From Lysobacter niastensis (GTDB lineage: Bacteria; Pseudomonadota; Gammaproteobacteria; Xanthomonadales; Xanthomonadaceae): DNA of 64,000 nt. Both the position numbers and the translations under genes were made by a program. The stretch is from the NCBI RefSeq assembly GCF_015453285.1, contig NZ_JADLZT010000005.1, forward strand, positions 62,001 through 126,000, given 5' to 3'. The notes beneath the pieces are model-generated. The model saw only the letters and a program-made list of their open reading frames with translations. It was not told the origin of the DNA and made no database searches. Below are positions 45,334-54,859 of the stretch, piece by piece (position 1 is the stretch's first letter; each line of letters begins with the position of its first letter).

Positions 45334-46674
45334 TCACTTCGAGCCGATCCGGTAGCGTCCGGGCAGGACGCGCTCCGACAGCGGATAACGGCCCGCGATC
45401 GCCTCGGTCAGCGCGATGCGGGGCGTATCGGCTTCGCGGTGCGCCGCGAGTACGGCCCGGCGCTTCAGCAGGGTGTAGCGTTCCACCAGGCCGCACATGA
45501 TCCAGAAATTGGCCATGACCAGGCCTTCGTGGAACGGCGAGCCGTAGAGGTTGCCCATCGCCATCGCGATCACGGCGACCGTGAATCCCAGTCCCAGCGC
45601 CTTGACCTCCACGTCGGCTTCGTCGCCGGATCTTCGCAGCGCCAGCGCCAGACGCAGCATGCGCCACAGCACCCAGAGCAGTGCGATGAGGCCGAGCGGT
45701 CCGCACTCGGCCAGCATCAGCACGTACATGTTGTGCGCGTCGAAGTTCTGGTACTCCGAGTAATCGCCGATCTTGCGGGGGAAGCGGTCGAGGCCGACGC
45801 CGGCGGGATGGTCTTTCCACATCTTCAATGCACCGCTCCAGATGTCGAAACGGCTGGCCGTGCTGACGTCGAGCTGTGCACGACCGGTACTGCTGTACTG
45901 CTGGGTCTCCGCGACACGCTGGGTCACGCCCGGTGGCAGCAGGCTGATCGCCGGAATGGCGGCGAGGCCGAGCAGCACGGCCAGCACCACATGGCGGCGC
46001 ACCATGAGCAGGGCGACGGCGATGACCGCGATCAGATAGGACTGGCGCGAGTAGGTCAGCATGATTGCCGCCGCGACGATCGCGCAGCCGGCGATCGAGA
46101 CGGCAGACCAGATCTTGCGTCCGCGCAGGAACAGCGCGAAGGCCGCGAACATCGGCAGGAACATCGCGAAGAACACGCCCGCGCGGTTGGCGGAGCGGTA
46201 GTCGCCGAATGGCCCGGCAAAGCGGTTGGTCTCGGAGTAGCCGGAAAACGCGTCGTTGGCCAGGCCCTGAAGCACCAGGTCGATGCCCGCAACGACCACC
46301 ACGAGGAGGCTCAGGACGATCAGCTGCCGTGTCCCGCGCAGATCCTGCTTGCAGCGCCGGTAAACGAAGTACAGCAGCGGATAGAACACGAAGTTCTTGA
46401 GGCTGGTGAGGTCGGAGACACCATCGCCGGGCAGGGTGGTGACGGCGATGAAGTAGCCGATCACCACCGTCGCGAACAGGAACAGCAGCGGCGGCGTCAG
46501 CACGCCCATGGTATGGCGGGTCAGCTCGTCGCGCGGGGAGATGAGCAGGGCCATCACCACCATGATCAGCAGCAGGTTGGCGAGGTTGATCGACGGGATG
46601 CCGGTGTCGAGGGGCACGTACAGCAGGTTCGGCATCAGCACGATCGGGATGGCAAGGATCAGGCGCAGCAGCAT
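45334..46674 (-). CDS. Wzy/O-antigen-ligase-type polysaccharide polymerase
   Basis: 446 residues from the ATG at 46674, one base after the AsnB stop, with GGGGAA upstream. There are about ten membrane helices and a large periplasmic loop before the C-terminal helices. The Wzy_C/O-antigen ligase signature lies in SRFDIWSGALKMWKDHPAGVGLDRFPRKIGDYSEYQNFDAHNMYVLMLAECG (Gly-rich, essential His in DAHNMY). It polymerises lipid-linked repeat units in the periplasm together with the flippase and the chain-length protein. The soluble basic tail of about 40 residues is not diagnostic. Confidence 0.88.
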   Translation of the reverse strand: MLLRLILAIPIVLMPNLLYVPLDTGIPSINLANLLLIMVVMALLISPRDELTRHTMGVLTPPLLFLFATVVIGYFIAVTTLPGDGVSDLTSLKNFVFYPLLYFVYRRCKQDLRGTRQLIVLSLLVVVVAGIDLVLQGLANDAFSGYSETNRFAGPFGDYRSANRAGVFFAMFLPMFAAFALFLRGRKIWSAVSIAGCAIVAAAIMLTYSRQSYLIAVIAVALLMVRRHVVLAVLLGLAAIPAISLLPPGVTQRVAETQQYSSTGRAQLDVSTASRFDIWSGALKMWKDHPAGVGLDRFPRKIGDYSEYQNFDAHNMYVLMLAECGPLGLIALLWVLWRMLRLALALRRSGDEADVEVKALGLGFTVAVIAMAMGNLYGSPFHEGLVMANFWIMCGLVERYTLLKRRAVLAAHREADTPRIALTEAIAGRYPLSERVLPGRYRIGSK

Positions 46675-46675
46675 T

Positions 46676-48553
46676 TCAGTTCCCCGCTGGCGTGGCATCG
46701 AGGAAGCGCTGCGCCCACAGCTCCAGGCAGATCACCTGCCACAGCGCTTCGCGGCGGTCGGCGCGTCCGCTGACGTGCTCGTCGAGCAGCGCACGCGCGG
46801 CGCGGTAGTCGCACAGCCCGCGTTCCCGGAAGGCGCGGCTGGTGAACAGGTCGGTGGCCATCCCGCGCAATGGTCCGCGGAACCACTGCGCCAGCGGGAT
46901 CGCGAACCCCTGCTTGGGCTTGGTCAGCGAGCGCTGCGGCAACCAGCGCTCGGCGACGCGGCGCAGCAGAAACTTGCCGCGGCCGTGGCGAAGGCGGAAC
47001 GATTCCGGCAGGCTCAGCGCGAAGCCGGCCAGCCGCGGTTCCAGGAACGGCGAACGGCCTTCCAGCGAGTTCGCCATTGCCATGCGGTCCAGCTTCACGA
47101 GGATGTCGTCGGGCAGGTAGCTCTGCAGGTCGATCGCGACGGCGCGATCGAGCGAAGAGCGTCCCGCGCCGAGATCGGCATCGGCCTCGTCCAGGAACGG
47201 CAGGTGGTAGTGGCGGTCGCCGCCTGCTTCTGGATGCAGCGCACGCGCGGTGTCGGCACGCATCAGCGCGACGCCGCTGAGGTAGCGATGCTCGCGCGGC
47301 AGTTGCAGGCGTTCGCCGATGCGGCCCAGCCGGCCGCCGAGCGGATCGGGCAGCAGCGCTCCGGCCACGCGCAGCGCCGCCGCCGCGGGACGGCCGAGCA
47401 TGCCCAGTTGTTCGAGCGTCAGCAGTCGCAGGTAGCGGTCGTAGCCGCCGAAGAGTTCGTCGCCGCCATCGCCGGTCAGCACCATCTTCACGTGGCGTCG
47501 CGCCAGTTGCGAGACGAGAAACGTGGGGACCGCCGAGGAGTCCGCGAAGGGCTCGTCAAAGTGCCAGGCCAGTTCGTGCAGCAGCGACACCGCGTCGGGC
47601 TCGACCACCAGTTCGTGGTGTTCGGTGCCGAGATGGCGGGCCACCTGGCGCGCGTCGTCGAGTTCGCTGAAGTCGGCTTCCTTGAAGCCGATCGTGAAGG
47701 TCTTCACCGGCTGCGACAGGTGACGCGCCATCAGCGCGACGACGGTGCTGGAGTCGAGGCCGCCGCTGAGGAAGGCGCCGAACGGCACGTCCGACACCAG
47801 TCGGCTGGACACGGCCCGGTCGAGCAGTCCGGCCAGTTCCTCGATGGCGTCGGCTTCGCTGAGCGACGTCTTCGCTTCCAGGCTGGGACGCCAGTAGCGA
47901 TGCAACTCGACGCGGCCGTCGCGGCAACGCAGCCAATGGCCCGGCGGCAGCTTGGAGACGCCGGCGAAGATGCTGCCCGGCGACGGCACGTAGCCGTAGG
48001 TCAGGAATGCGCGCAGCGCGTCCGGCGCGACGTCGCGCGGGCAGTCGGTCGACTGCAGCAGCGATTTGAGCTCGGAGCCGAACAGCAGGCGGCGCGCGTT
48101 GTTGGTGTAGTACAGCGGCTTCTCGCCGAAGCGGTCGCGGGCAAGCAGCAGGTCCTTGCTGCGACGGTCCCAGATCGCGATCGCGAACATGCCATCCAGC
48201 CGCGCGAACACGTCGGCGCCATGGCGCAGGTATCCCTGCAGGATGACCTCGCCGTCGCCATGGGTGCGGAAGACATGGCCTTCGCGTTCCAGTTCGCGGC
48301 GCAGTTCGCGGAAGTTGTAGATCTCGCCATTGAACACCAGGCAGACCTGGCCTTCGGCGGCATAGAGTGGCTGGTGGCCACCCTCGACGTCGATGATCGA
48401 AAGACGGCGCATGCCAAGCATCGCCTGCTCGTCGCAATGCAGTCCGTCGTCGTCGGGGCCGCGATGGCGGATCACGTCGATCATGCGACGTCCCAGCGGC
48501 GCCGATGGCGGCCTCTGGCCCGCGGAAACCACCATGCCTGCGATGCCGCACAT
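46676..48553 (-). CDS. AsnB-type glutamine-dependent amidotransferase (XrtA/PEP-CTERM-associated type)
   Basis: 625 residues. The N-terminal class II glutaminase has Cys2 (MCGIAG), RHRGPDDDG and FNGEIYNF. The synthetase domain has the PP-loop FLSGGLDSS at about residue 260 and TGDGGDELFGGYDRY. Length and the EPS setting fit the 'exosortase A system-associated amidotransferase 1' subgroup of asparagine synthases. Within an EPS operon it probably amidates a uronic acid or similar carboxylate rather than making free asparagine; this is inference. It lies between a GT4 gene (3-base gap) and the polymerase. Confidence 0.92.
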   Translation of the reverse strand: MCGIAGMVVSAGQRPPSAPLGRRMIDVIRHRGPDDDGLHCDEQAMLGMRRLSIIDVEGGHQPLYAAEGQVCLVFNGEIYNFRELRRELEREGHVFRTHGDGEVILQGYLRHGADVFARLDGMFAIAIWDRRSKDLLLARDRFGEKPLYYTNNARRLLFGSELKSLLQSTDCPRDVAPDALRAFLTYGYVPSPGSIFAGVSKLPPGHWLRCRDGRVELHRYWRPSLEAKTSLSEADAIEELAGLLDRAVSSRLVSDVPFGAFLSGGLDSSTVVALMARHLSQPVKTFTIGFKEADFSELDDARQVARHLGTEHHELVVEPDAVSLLHELAWHFDEPFADSSAVPTFLVSQLARRHVKMVLTGDGGDELFGGYDRYLRLLTLEQLGMLGRPAAAALRVAGALLPDPLGGRLGRIGERLQLPREHRYLSGVALMRADTARALHPEAGGDRHYHLPFLDEADADLGAGRSSLDRAVAIDLQSYLPDDILVKLDRMAMANSLEGRSPFLEPRLAGFALSLPESFRLRHGRGKFLLRRVAERWLPQRSLTKPKQGFAIPLAQWFRGPLRGMATDLFTSRAFRERGLCDYRAARALLDEHVSGRADRREALWQVICLELWAQRFLDATPAGN

Positions 48554-48556
48554 GGC

Positions 48557-49744
48557 TCAGGCGCTCCCGTTCGGGACAGCGGTGGAGGCGACGGGTTGTG
48601 GCTCGCCGTCGTACAGCGCGACCAGTCTCTGGAGCACGCCGTCGAGGCCGGCCTGGCGGATGACGGTCGTGCGCGCGGACTCGCCCATCGCATGCCAGCG
48701 ATCGCGATCCAGCGAGGCGGCCTCGTCGAGGCAGGAGGCCAGGCCGTTGCGGTCGCCGACCTCGAACAGCCAGCCGTTCTCGCGATGCCGCACGAAATCC
48801 TCGTTGCCGCTGATGCGGCTGGCCACCATCGGAAGCCCCGACGCCATGCATTCGAGCAGCGTGTTGGACAGGCCCTCCATCCGCGAAGGCAGGACGCCGA
48901 TCGTGGCGTCCGCGAGCAGTGGCTCGATATCGCTGCGATGCCCGGTGAACGTCACGTGGCTGCCGATGCCCAGCGCCTTCACGTCGGCTTCGAGATGGGC
49001 CCGCTGTGGCCCGGTGCCGACGATCGTCAGGTGCGCCCGCGGATGGCGCGGCAGGATGTCGGCGAACGCGGCCAGCAGCGCAGGCAGCCCCTTCTCGCGC
49101 ACCAGCCGGCCGATAAACAGGAATCGGGTTGGCTCGATCGCATCGCGCTCCGGAAGCAGGAAACGCGCCGCATCCACCGCGTTGGGTATCTCGGCGATGC
49201 GTTGCGGTGGAATGCCGCGCGAGGGCAGGGTTGCCGCGATCCGGTGACTGATCGCCTGCCAGGCATCGGCACGCATCAACACGCGACGCACCAGCCGGCC
49301 GCGCCAGCCCGAATCGGGTGACAGCGCACCCATCTCCAGATCCCAGGAGCCCGACACCTTGATGATCACGCGCTTGCCGAGCCAAGGGCCGAGCAGGGCG
49401 CACACGACGCCCCATTGCCGGGCGACGTGGACGTGCCAGACATCGAAGTCATCGCGATGACGCACGAGGAAGCGCGCCAGTGCCAGCCACAGCGCCGGTC
49501 CGCCGATGAACCGGATCTGCGGATAGCGAAGCCGGTACACCGGCACGTTGTCGACGTGCGAGAACTCGAGCTTGGGTGCATGGTCGGTGAGCGGCGCCAC
49601 CACGGCGACCTGAAATCCACGCGCATGCATGGTCCGGGTCAGCGTGCGCACCTGCGCCTCGGCGCCGCCTCCGCGCTCAGGCGGATAGGGGCCATCCAGC
49701 ACCATCAGGACGCGTGCATGGACAGTGGCGTCGTCGCGGCTCAT
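48557..49744 (-). CDS. GT4-family glycosyltransferase
   Basis: 395 residues from the ATG at 49744 (MSRDDATVHARVLMVLDGPYPPERGGGAEAQ), overlapping the previous stop by 4 bases (ATGA). The GT-B fold is shown by the N-terminal GGGAE loop, the central FLFIGRLVREKG, and the C-terminal nucleotide-sugar site LPSRMEGLSNTLLECMASGLP with the EX7E pair. It adds one sugar of the repeat unit from a nucleotide donor on the cytoplasmic face. The donor and acceptor cannot be assigned. Confidence 0.92.
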   Translation of the reverse strand: MSRDDATVHARVLMVLDGPYPPERGGGAEAQVRTLTRTMHARGFQVAVVAPLTDHAPKLEFSHVDNVPVYRLRYPQIRFIGGPALWLALARFLVRHRDDFDVWHVHVARQWGVVCALLGPWLGKRVIIKVSGSWDLEMGALSPDSGWRGRLVRRVLMRADAWQAISHRIAATLPSRGIPPQRIAEIPNAVDAARFLLPERDAIEPTRFLFIGRLVREKGLPALLAAFADILPRHPRAHLTIVGTGPQRAHLEADVKALGIGSHVTFTGHRSDIEPLLADATIGVLPSRMEGLSNTLLECMASGLPMVASRISGNEDFVRHRENGWLFEVGDRNGLASCLDEAASLDRDRWHAMGESARTTVIRQAGLDGVLQRLVALYDGEPQPVASTAVPNGSA

Positions 49745-50919
49745 GTGCGGTCGTCCATGGCGGAACGGCCGGGAAGGCGGCCACCGCTGCGGGTGGTGCG
49801 GGGTTCGGGTCCGCGCAGGACGCGGTCGTAGACCTCGGTGGTGTCGGCGACCATTGCCGGCACGGTATGACGCTCGTGCACCTGGCATTGCGCCTGCGCG
49901 GAGACGCGCTCGCGGAACGCCGGATCGGTCGCCAGGCGGCGCAGGCAGGCACCGAGCGCATGGTGATCGTCGTTGGCGAACAGCAGGCCGGTGCGCCGGT
50001 CTTCGATCAGTTCGCGGTTGCCGCCGACGGCCGACGCGATCACGGGACAGCCCACCGCCATCGCTTCCAGCACGGCGTTGGACATGCCTTCCTGGCACGA
50101 AGGCAGCACGAGGAAGTCGGCGGCCTGCATGAGGTCGGTGGCGTCGCGCCGCTCCCCGAGGAAACTGATGTCGGCCGTCAGCCCCGTGGATGCGACCATC
50201 ATGCCGAGGTCGTCGCGCAGCGGACCGTCACCGGCAATGGCCATCCACGGCCGCGATTGAGGCGACAGGCCGGCGAGTGCCCGGACCATGCAGGCGGGGT
50301 TCTTTTCGCGCACCAGGCGGCCGACGAACAGCCCGAAGGCGCGTCCCTCCGGTGCGCCGATGCGTGCGCGAAGCGCGGCGCGCTGGCGTTCGCCGAGCAT
50401 CGCGGGAATGTCCACGCCATTGGCGACGATGTCGAAGCGCTCCAGCGGTACGCCGGTGCGCATCGACGTCGCCTGCGCGCAAGCCCGTGCGTTGGCGATG
50501 ATGGCGTCGCTGCGGCCGAGCACGAAGCGCTTGAGCTTCCAGAAGCGGGGCGACTCGCTCAGGTACAGCCCGCGCACCGACGAGATCTGTCGCGGGGCGT
50601 GCCGTACGAGCATCCGCGCCACGGCCGTCCACAGCTCGGCGGTCATCGAGAATGCGTGGACGAGGTCGTAGCGGCCCTCGCGCAGCAGCGAGGCATAGCG
50701 CAGCACGAAACCAGGATCGAGGCGTCCTTCCTTGGGCAGGTGATGCACGAGGATGCCCAGATCTTCGACCTCGTCGATCAGGAACGAGGGATTGCGGAAA
50801 TACAACAGCTCCGGTTGCCAGCGCGTGCGGTCCAATCCGCGCAGCAGATGCGTGATCTGGCGCTGGCTGCCGCCGACCTCCATCTCGTCGCTCACCACCA
50901 GCAGTCGCTTAGCGGCCAT
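49741..50919 (-). CDS. GT4-family glycosyltransferase
   Basis: 392 residues from the ATG at 50919, overlapping the upstream gene by 11 bases, with a strong GGAGGT site. GT-B layout: acceptor-side VVSDEMEVGGSQRQI, FGLFVGRLVREKN, and donor site LPSCQEGMSNAVLEAMAVGCPVIAS. The C-terminus ends in a basic ~20-residue tail. Second of three adjacent, translationally coupled GT4 genes, implying a repeat unit with several sugars. Confidence 0.92.
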   Translation of the reverse strand: MAAKRLLVVSDEMEVGGSQRQITHLLRGLDRTRWQPELLYFRNPSFLIDEVEDLGILVHHLPKEGRLDPGFVLRYASLLREGRYDLVHAFSMTAELWTAVARMLVRHAPRQISSVRGLYLSESPRFWKLKRFVLGRSDAIIANARACAQATSMRTGVPLERFDIVANGVDIPAMLGERQRAALRARIGAPEGRAFGLFVGRLVREKNPACMVRALAGLSPQSRPWMAIAGDGPLRDDLGMMVASTGLTADISFLGERRDATDLMQAADFLVLPSCQEGMSNAVLEAMAVGCPVIASAVGGNRELIEDRRTGLLFANDDHHALGACLRRLATDPAFRERVSAQAQCQVHERHTVPAMVADTTEVYDRVLRGPEPRTTRSGGRLPGRSAMDDRT

Positions 50920-52210
50920 GCACCACCTCCGCCATGTAACCGTGCAGGCGGGAGGCTTCCTTGCGCGCGTCGAAGGCGTGCTCGATGCGGGCGCGGGCAC
51001 GCGCGGCCAGGCGCGCGCGCAACTCGGGTTCTGCGAGCAGTTGCTGGATCGCGTCGGCCAGGGCTTCGGGATCGCGCTCCGGCACCAGCAGGCCGTCGCG
51101 GTTGTCCTCGATCAGCTCGGGAATGCCCGACACGCGCGTGCTGATCACCGGACAGCCACTGGCCATCGCCTCCATCAGCGCCACGGGGATGCCGTCGCGG
51201 TTGCCATCGTCGGCCACTTCCGAGGGGAGCACGAACAACGTTGCCGAGTTCATCGATCCGCGCACGACGTCCTGCGTCTGCGCGCCGGCGAAGTCGATCA
51301 TGTCGGCCACGCCACAGTCGTGCGCGAACTGGCGCAGTTCGTCGTCGAGCGGACCGGAGCCGATCAGCCGGCAGTGCAGGTGGGCTCCGCGTTCGCGCAG
51401 CAGTCGCAGGGCGTCGATGAGGGTTGCGAAGCCCTTGATCGGATCGAGCCGGCCGACGGCGAGCAGGGTTGCCGTGGAGCGGTTGTGGGGCTGCCATGCG
51501 TTGCGGTCGAGGTCGACGCCGCAATGCACCACCTTGAGTTTGTCGCTGGCCCTGGGCGTCGCATGCGAACTGAGCCAGTCGACATTGAAGTGCGAAATGG
51601 TGACGGCAAGCGCCGAGTCGTCGATCTTGCGCGCCAGCATCTGCCGTTCGATGAAGATGTCGTGCGCATGGCAGGTGAAGCTGAAAGGACGGTGCAGCAC
51701 GCGGCCGAGCACCCATGCCACCGTGGTGGGATAGGTCGCCCAGTGGGCGTGGATCAGCTGCGGATCGAAGCGCCGCAGCCACGCCACGTGCTCAAGACCG
51801 CGCAACACGGACACCAGCGACTTCACCGCGACGACGGGGTGCCGCCAGCTGTCGGCGACGATGGCAGCCAGCGAACCGAGCACCTGGCGGGGTTCGCGCA
51901 ACGTGACGGCCAGCGATCCGAAGATCGTGCCCAGCAGATGGGGATGCCTCACGCGGTCGAGGAGCGGCGCCGACTCGCGCTGGATGGGATGCGGCGATGG
52001 CGCCTTCAGCGACAGGATGCGCACGTCCACGCCCTCGGAAACCAGCGTGGCGATCTCGCGGGCGATGAAGGTTTCATGCAGGCAGGGGAACTGCGAGACG
52101 ACATACACCACCCGCCGCAGCGGAGCATGGCCCGTGGCAGCCGACGGCGCGACGGTGTCCGTCGCGGCTTGTTGCGGCAGCGTCGCTTGCATGGGAGCGG
52201 GTTCGCTCAT
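50909..52210 (-). CDS. GT4-family glycosyltransferase, WcaL-like
   Basis: 433 residues from the ATG at 52210, overlapping the GT2 stop by 4 bases. The N-terminal VVYVVSQFPCLHETFIAREI motif is that of the WcaL/AmsK colanic acid-type enzymes. HAHWATYPTT and SFTCHAHDIF follow. The donor site has LLAVGRLDPIKGF and GIPVALMEAMASGCPVIST. It probably transfers a hexose or hexuronate of the repeat unit. A ~30-residue disordered N-terminus precedes the fold. Confidence 0.9.
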   Translation of the reverse strand: MSEPAPMQATLPQQAATDTVAPSAATGHAPLRRVVYVVSQFPCLHETFIAREIATLVSEGVDVRILSLKAPSPHPIQRESAPLLDRVRHPHLLGTIFGSLAVTLREPRQVLGSLAAIVADSWRHPVVAVKSLVSVLRGLEHVAWLRRFDPQLIHAHWATYPTTVAWVLGRVLHRPFSFTCHAHDIFIERQMLARKIDDSALAVTISHFNVDWLSSHATPRASDKLKVVHCGVDLDRNAWQPHNRSTATLLAVGRLDPIKGFATLIDALRLLRERGAHLHCRLIGSGPLDDELRQFAHDCGVADMIDFAGAQTQDVVRGSMNSATLFVLPSEVADDGNRDGIPVALMEAMASGCPVISTRVSGIPELIEDNRDGLLVPERDPEALADAIQQLLAEPELRARLAARARARIEHAFDARKEASRLHGYMAEVVHGR

Positions 52211-53388
52211 CGGTACAGCTCCCGGTGCGGCGTCGTCCGCCAGAGGTGGGCGTTTGGATTGCGCACGTAATCGGCCAGCCCGAGCAGGGCGCTGGCGTTG
52301 AGGCTCAGGAATGCCGCGGCGATGCGTGCCGGCATCCAGGCCCGCGCGAGCGCCGGCACGCCACGGCCGAGCAGTGCCAGCGCATAGGCGGCCAGTTGCA
52401 GCAGGAACAGGATCAGATAGACGCGACCGCCCAGCACGGCCAATGCCGCGTTGCTGGCCAGTGCCAGCAGCATCAGCCACGGCGCGAGAAGACGCAGCCA
52501 TTTGTGGCCCCACAGCCGCCACGCCAGCGGATGCGCGCCCGGCACGGCCAGTTGCGGCCAGCGATGCAGCAGCTGGTAGTTGCCGCCGAGCGTGCGCCGC
52601 TTGCGTGTTTCCTCGACGGCCGGATCGCTGGCGGCGGCGTCGTAGGCCAGTGCCTGCGGGACGAACACGACGCGGTAGCCAGCGGACGCGATCCGCAGCG
52701 GGATCCACATGTCGTCGAGCACGATGCCGGCGGGCACGTCGCCGATCACGCTGCGCCGCGCCGCATAGAGCGCGCCGGTGACTCCCACCAGCGAGCCGCT
52801 GGCGCTCTCCAGGCGGCGGATAAGCTTCTCGTAGCGCCAATACGCATCGATGCCCCGGCCGAAACCGTCGGCGGCCTCGAATACCAGTTCGCCGCTGGCG
52901 GCACCCACGTGGTCGTCCGCCAGCGCCGCGGCCAATGCGCGCAGCGCACCGGCATCCACGCGTTGGCGCACGTCGGTGAACAGCACGATGTCGGCGTCGA
53001 GCGAGCCCAGCGTGGCACCGATGCAGGCGGACTTGCCCCGGCGCTCGCGATGCGTGAATACGCGCACGCGCGCAGGATCCGCCAGGTGCGCGATGGCTTC
53101 GGTCCCGTCGCCGCAACCGTCGCAGACGACGTTGATCCGCAGCCGGTCCGATGGGTAGTCCAGCGACAGCAGGTTTCGCAGTTTGGCGTCGAGCTGGCCC
53201 GCGGCATCGTGCACGACCAGCAGCACATCGACCCGGGGTGTCTGTGCGCTCGACCGTACCGGCCGCGGCCGCAACCGTGCCAGGGCCGCCATCAGCAGCG
53301 GATAGCCGGCGTAGGTGAAGAGGAGGGCGCCGACGCTGAGCCAGAACGCCAGCCCGAAAATCGCAACCCCCGGCGATACGGACGGCAT
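52207..53388 (-). CDS. Membrane-anchored GT2-family glycosyltransferase
   Basis: 393 residues. A membrane helix at 8-28 is followed by a GT-A domain: VDVLLVVHDAAGQLDAKLRNLLSLDYP, VVCDGCGDGT, RGKSACIGATL, the metal-binding acidic motif VLFTDVRQRV, and the acceptor-site region GIVLDDMWIPLRIASAGYRVV with KRRTLGGNYQLL (QXXRW-like position reads NYQLLHRW). Three to four C-terminal membrane helices resemble processive GT2 enzymes such as hyaluronan/cellulose synthase relatives. It lies 106 bases downstream of the EpsL-like gene. Confidence 0.88.
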   Translation of the reverse strand: MPSVSPGVAIFGLAFWLSVGALLFTYAGYPLLMAALARLRPRPVRSSAQTPRVDVLLVVHDAAGQLDAKLRNLLSLDYPSDRLRINVVCDGCGDGTEAIAHLADPARVRVFTHRERRGKSACIGATLGSLDADIVLFTDVRQRVDAGALRALAAALADDHVGAASGELVFEAADGFGRGIDAYWRYEKLIRRLESASGSLVGVTGALYAARRSVIGDVPAGIVLDDMWIPLRIASAGYRVVFVPQALAYDAAASDPAVEETRKRRTLGGNYQLLHRWPQLAVPGAHPLAWRLWGHKWLRLLAPWLMLLALASNAALAVLGGRVYLILFLLQLAAYALALLGRGVPALARAWMPARIAAAFLSLNASALLGLADYVRNPNAHLWRTTPHRELYR

Positions 53389-53494
53389 GGTCAGCCCTCC
53401 TGGCCGGGAGCCCGCCGCACTGGCTGGCTGCCGGGCCGATCCGGCTGTGTCGAGCGACGTCGGAGGGCAGGAGCCATTCGCATGGAGGAAGTCT

Positions 53495-54835
53495 TCAGCG
53501 TCGATAGATCACGGTGAGGGTGACGGAGTTGGCTTCATAACTGCGTCCCGCCTCGTTGCTGTCGCGGTCCAGGTATTCGTAGTCGAAGCGGCCAATCCAG
53601 TGCCGCGTGAACTGCTGTTCCAGGCCCACACCCACGACCAGGTTGTCGTCCTCGCGGTCGGTGTCGTCGTAGTCGCGATTCTCGTACCCCGCCAGGAAGG
53701 ACAACGTCGTCAGCGGCCGCAGCCGGTAATCGACGTCGAACAGCGCGCCGGCCCGGACCTGATCCTCGGCCAGGTCATCCAGGTACTCGAAGCTGCGGTA
53801 GTACGGTTGCACGCGGAAGGTGGTTCGCTCGCTCTTGTACTGGTAGACGAGCTTGCCCATGCGCTCGCGATACACCTCGGGCTGGACCAGGATGTCCGGA
53901 TAGGCGAGGTAGATGAGGTCGCGGTTGGAGAAATCGAACGTCGGCGTGACCAGGTTCTGCGTGGCGTCCGTGTACTGGTAGCGCGCGGTCAGTCCGAGCA
54001 GGCTGCGCGAGGAGAAGCGCCAGTCGGCGCGCGCACGCACCAGTGCGCCGGAGTCCTTGTCCGGGCTGATGTCGCGGTCGAGTTCGGTATAGCCAAGATC
54101 GACGTCGAAGCTCAGTTGCGGTCCCTTGCGGCCGTAGCCGACATAGGCGTCGTAGCGCTTGTAGTCGGCCCGTTCGCCTTCGGGGTCGTAGTTGATGTCC
54201 GCCCCCTCCAGGTTGCCGGTGATGTAGGAGACGGCGTCGATGTCGTGACGCACCCGCGCGGCCGCGCCGTAACGGTCGCCATTGAAGTCCTCGCTGGTCT
54301 CGGCCCAGCTGTTGCCGTAGCGCAGGTCGAACTGGCCCCGGGTGGCGGCGCCGAAGCGCGCATACAGCGTGGGTCCGGTGACGAACAGGTTGACCTGCTG
54401 CACGTTGTCGGGCGAGTAGGAATCCAGTTCGTCGATCTGCTGCGGACTGAAATAGTCCTGGAAGACCCAGTCGAAGCGGTCCGGCACGATCATCCAGTCC
54501 AGCGTGCCGGAGAACTTGCCGCGGAAATCGTCGTCGAAGTTGTTCTGCAGGTAGATCGGATAGAACAGGTCGCCGCGGGCCTGCAGCTTGATGTGCGAGC
54601 TGTCCTCCTCCGCGGTGAACCGCACCACCGGGCTCAGCACGGTGTCGCTGACCTCGTTGTCCTCGGTCAGGCTGAGGTTGTCGCCGTACTTCAGCGACAG
54701 GCCGACGTCGTACTCCAGGTCGAGCGCCCCCGACGTGCCCGGCAGGACCGCCAGCAGCGAGAGCAGCAGGGCCGTTCTGCGGATGCGTCGCGGAGCGCGG
54801 TGGATGGCGGATTGCCCCTTGCGAGCGATCGTCAT
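53495..54835 (-). CDS. Outer-membrane beta-barrel EPS protein (EpsL-like)
   Basis: 446 residues with AGGGG before the ATG. After a signal peptide (helix LLLSLLAVLPGTSGA) the whole chain alternates polar and aromatic residues in short strands (DLEYDVGLSLKYGDNLSL, DWVFQDYFSP, RFDYEYLDR) and ends in a strand, typical of the ~16-18-stranded barrel called EpsL/TIGR03014-16 in methanolan-type and PEP-CTERM-associated loci. It is thought to take part in EPS export or surface deposition. Located between the GT2 and kinase-like genes. Confidence 0.82.
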   Translation of the reverse strand: MTIARKGQSAIHRAPRRIRRTALLLSLLAVLPGTSGALDLEYDVGLSLKYGDNLSLTEDNEVSDTVLSPVVRFTAEEDSSHIKLQARGDLFYPIYLQNNFDDDFRGKFSGTLDWMIVPDRFDWVFQDYFSPQQIDELDSYSPDNVQQVNLFVTGPTLYARFGAATRGQFDLRYGNSWAETSEDFNGDRYGAAARVRHDIDAVSYITGNLEGADINYDPEGERADYKRYDAYVGYGRKGPQLSFDVDLGYTELDRDISPDKDSGALVRARADWRFSSRSLLGLTARYQYTDATQNLVTPTFDFSNRDLIYLAYPDILVQPEVYRERMGKLVYQYKSERTTFRVQPYYRSFEYLDDLAEDQVRAGALFDVDYRLRPLTTLSFLAGYENRDYDDTDREDDNLVVGVGLEQQFTRHWIGRFDYEYLDRDSNEAGRSYEANSVTLTVIYRR

Positions 54836-54859
54836 GGATTGCCCCTCATGAGCCGGTCC

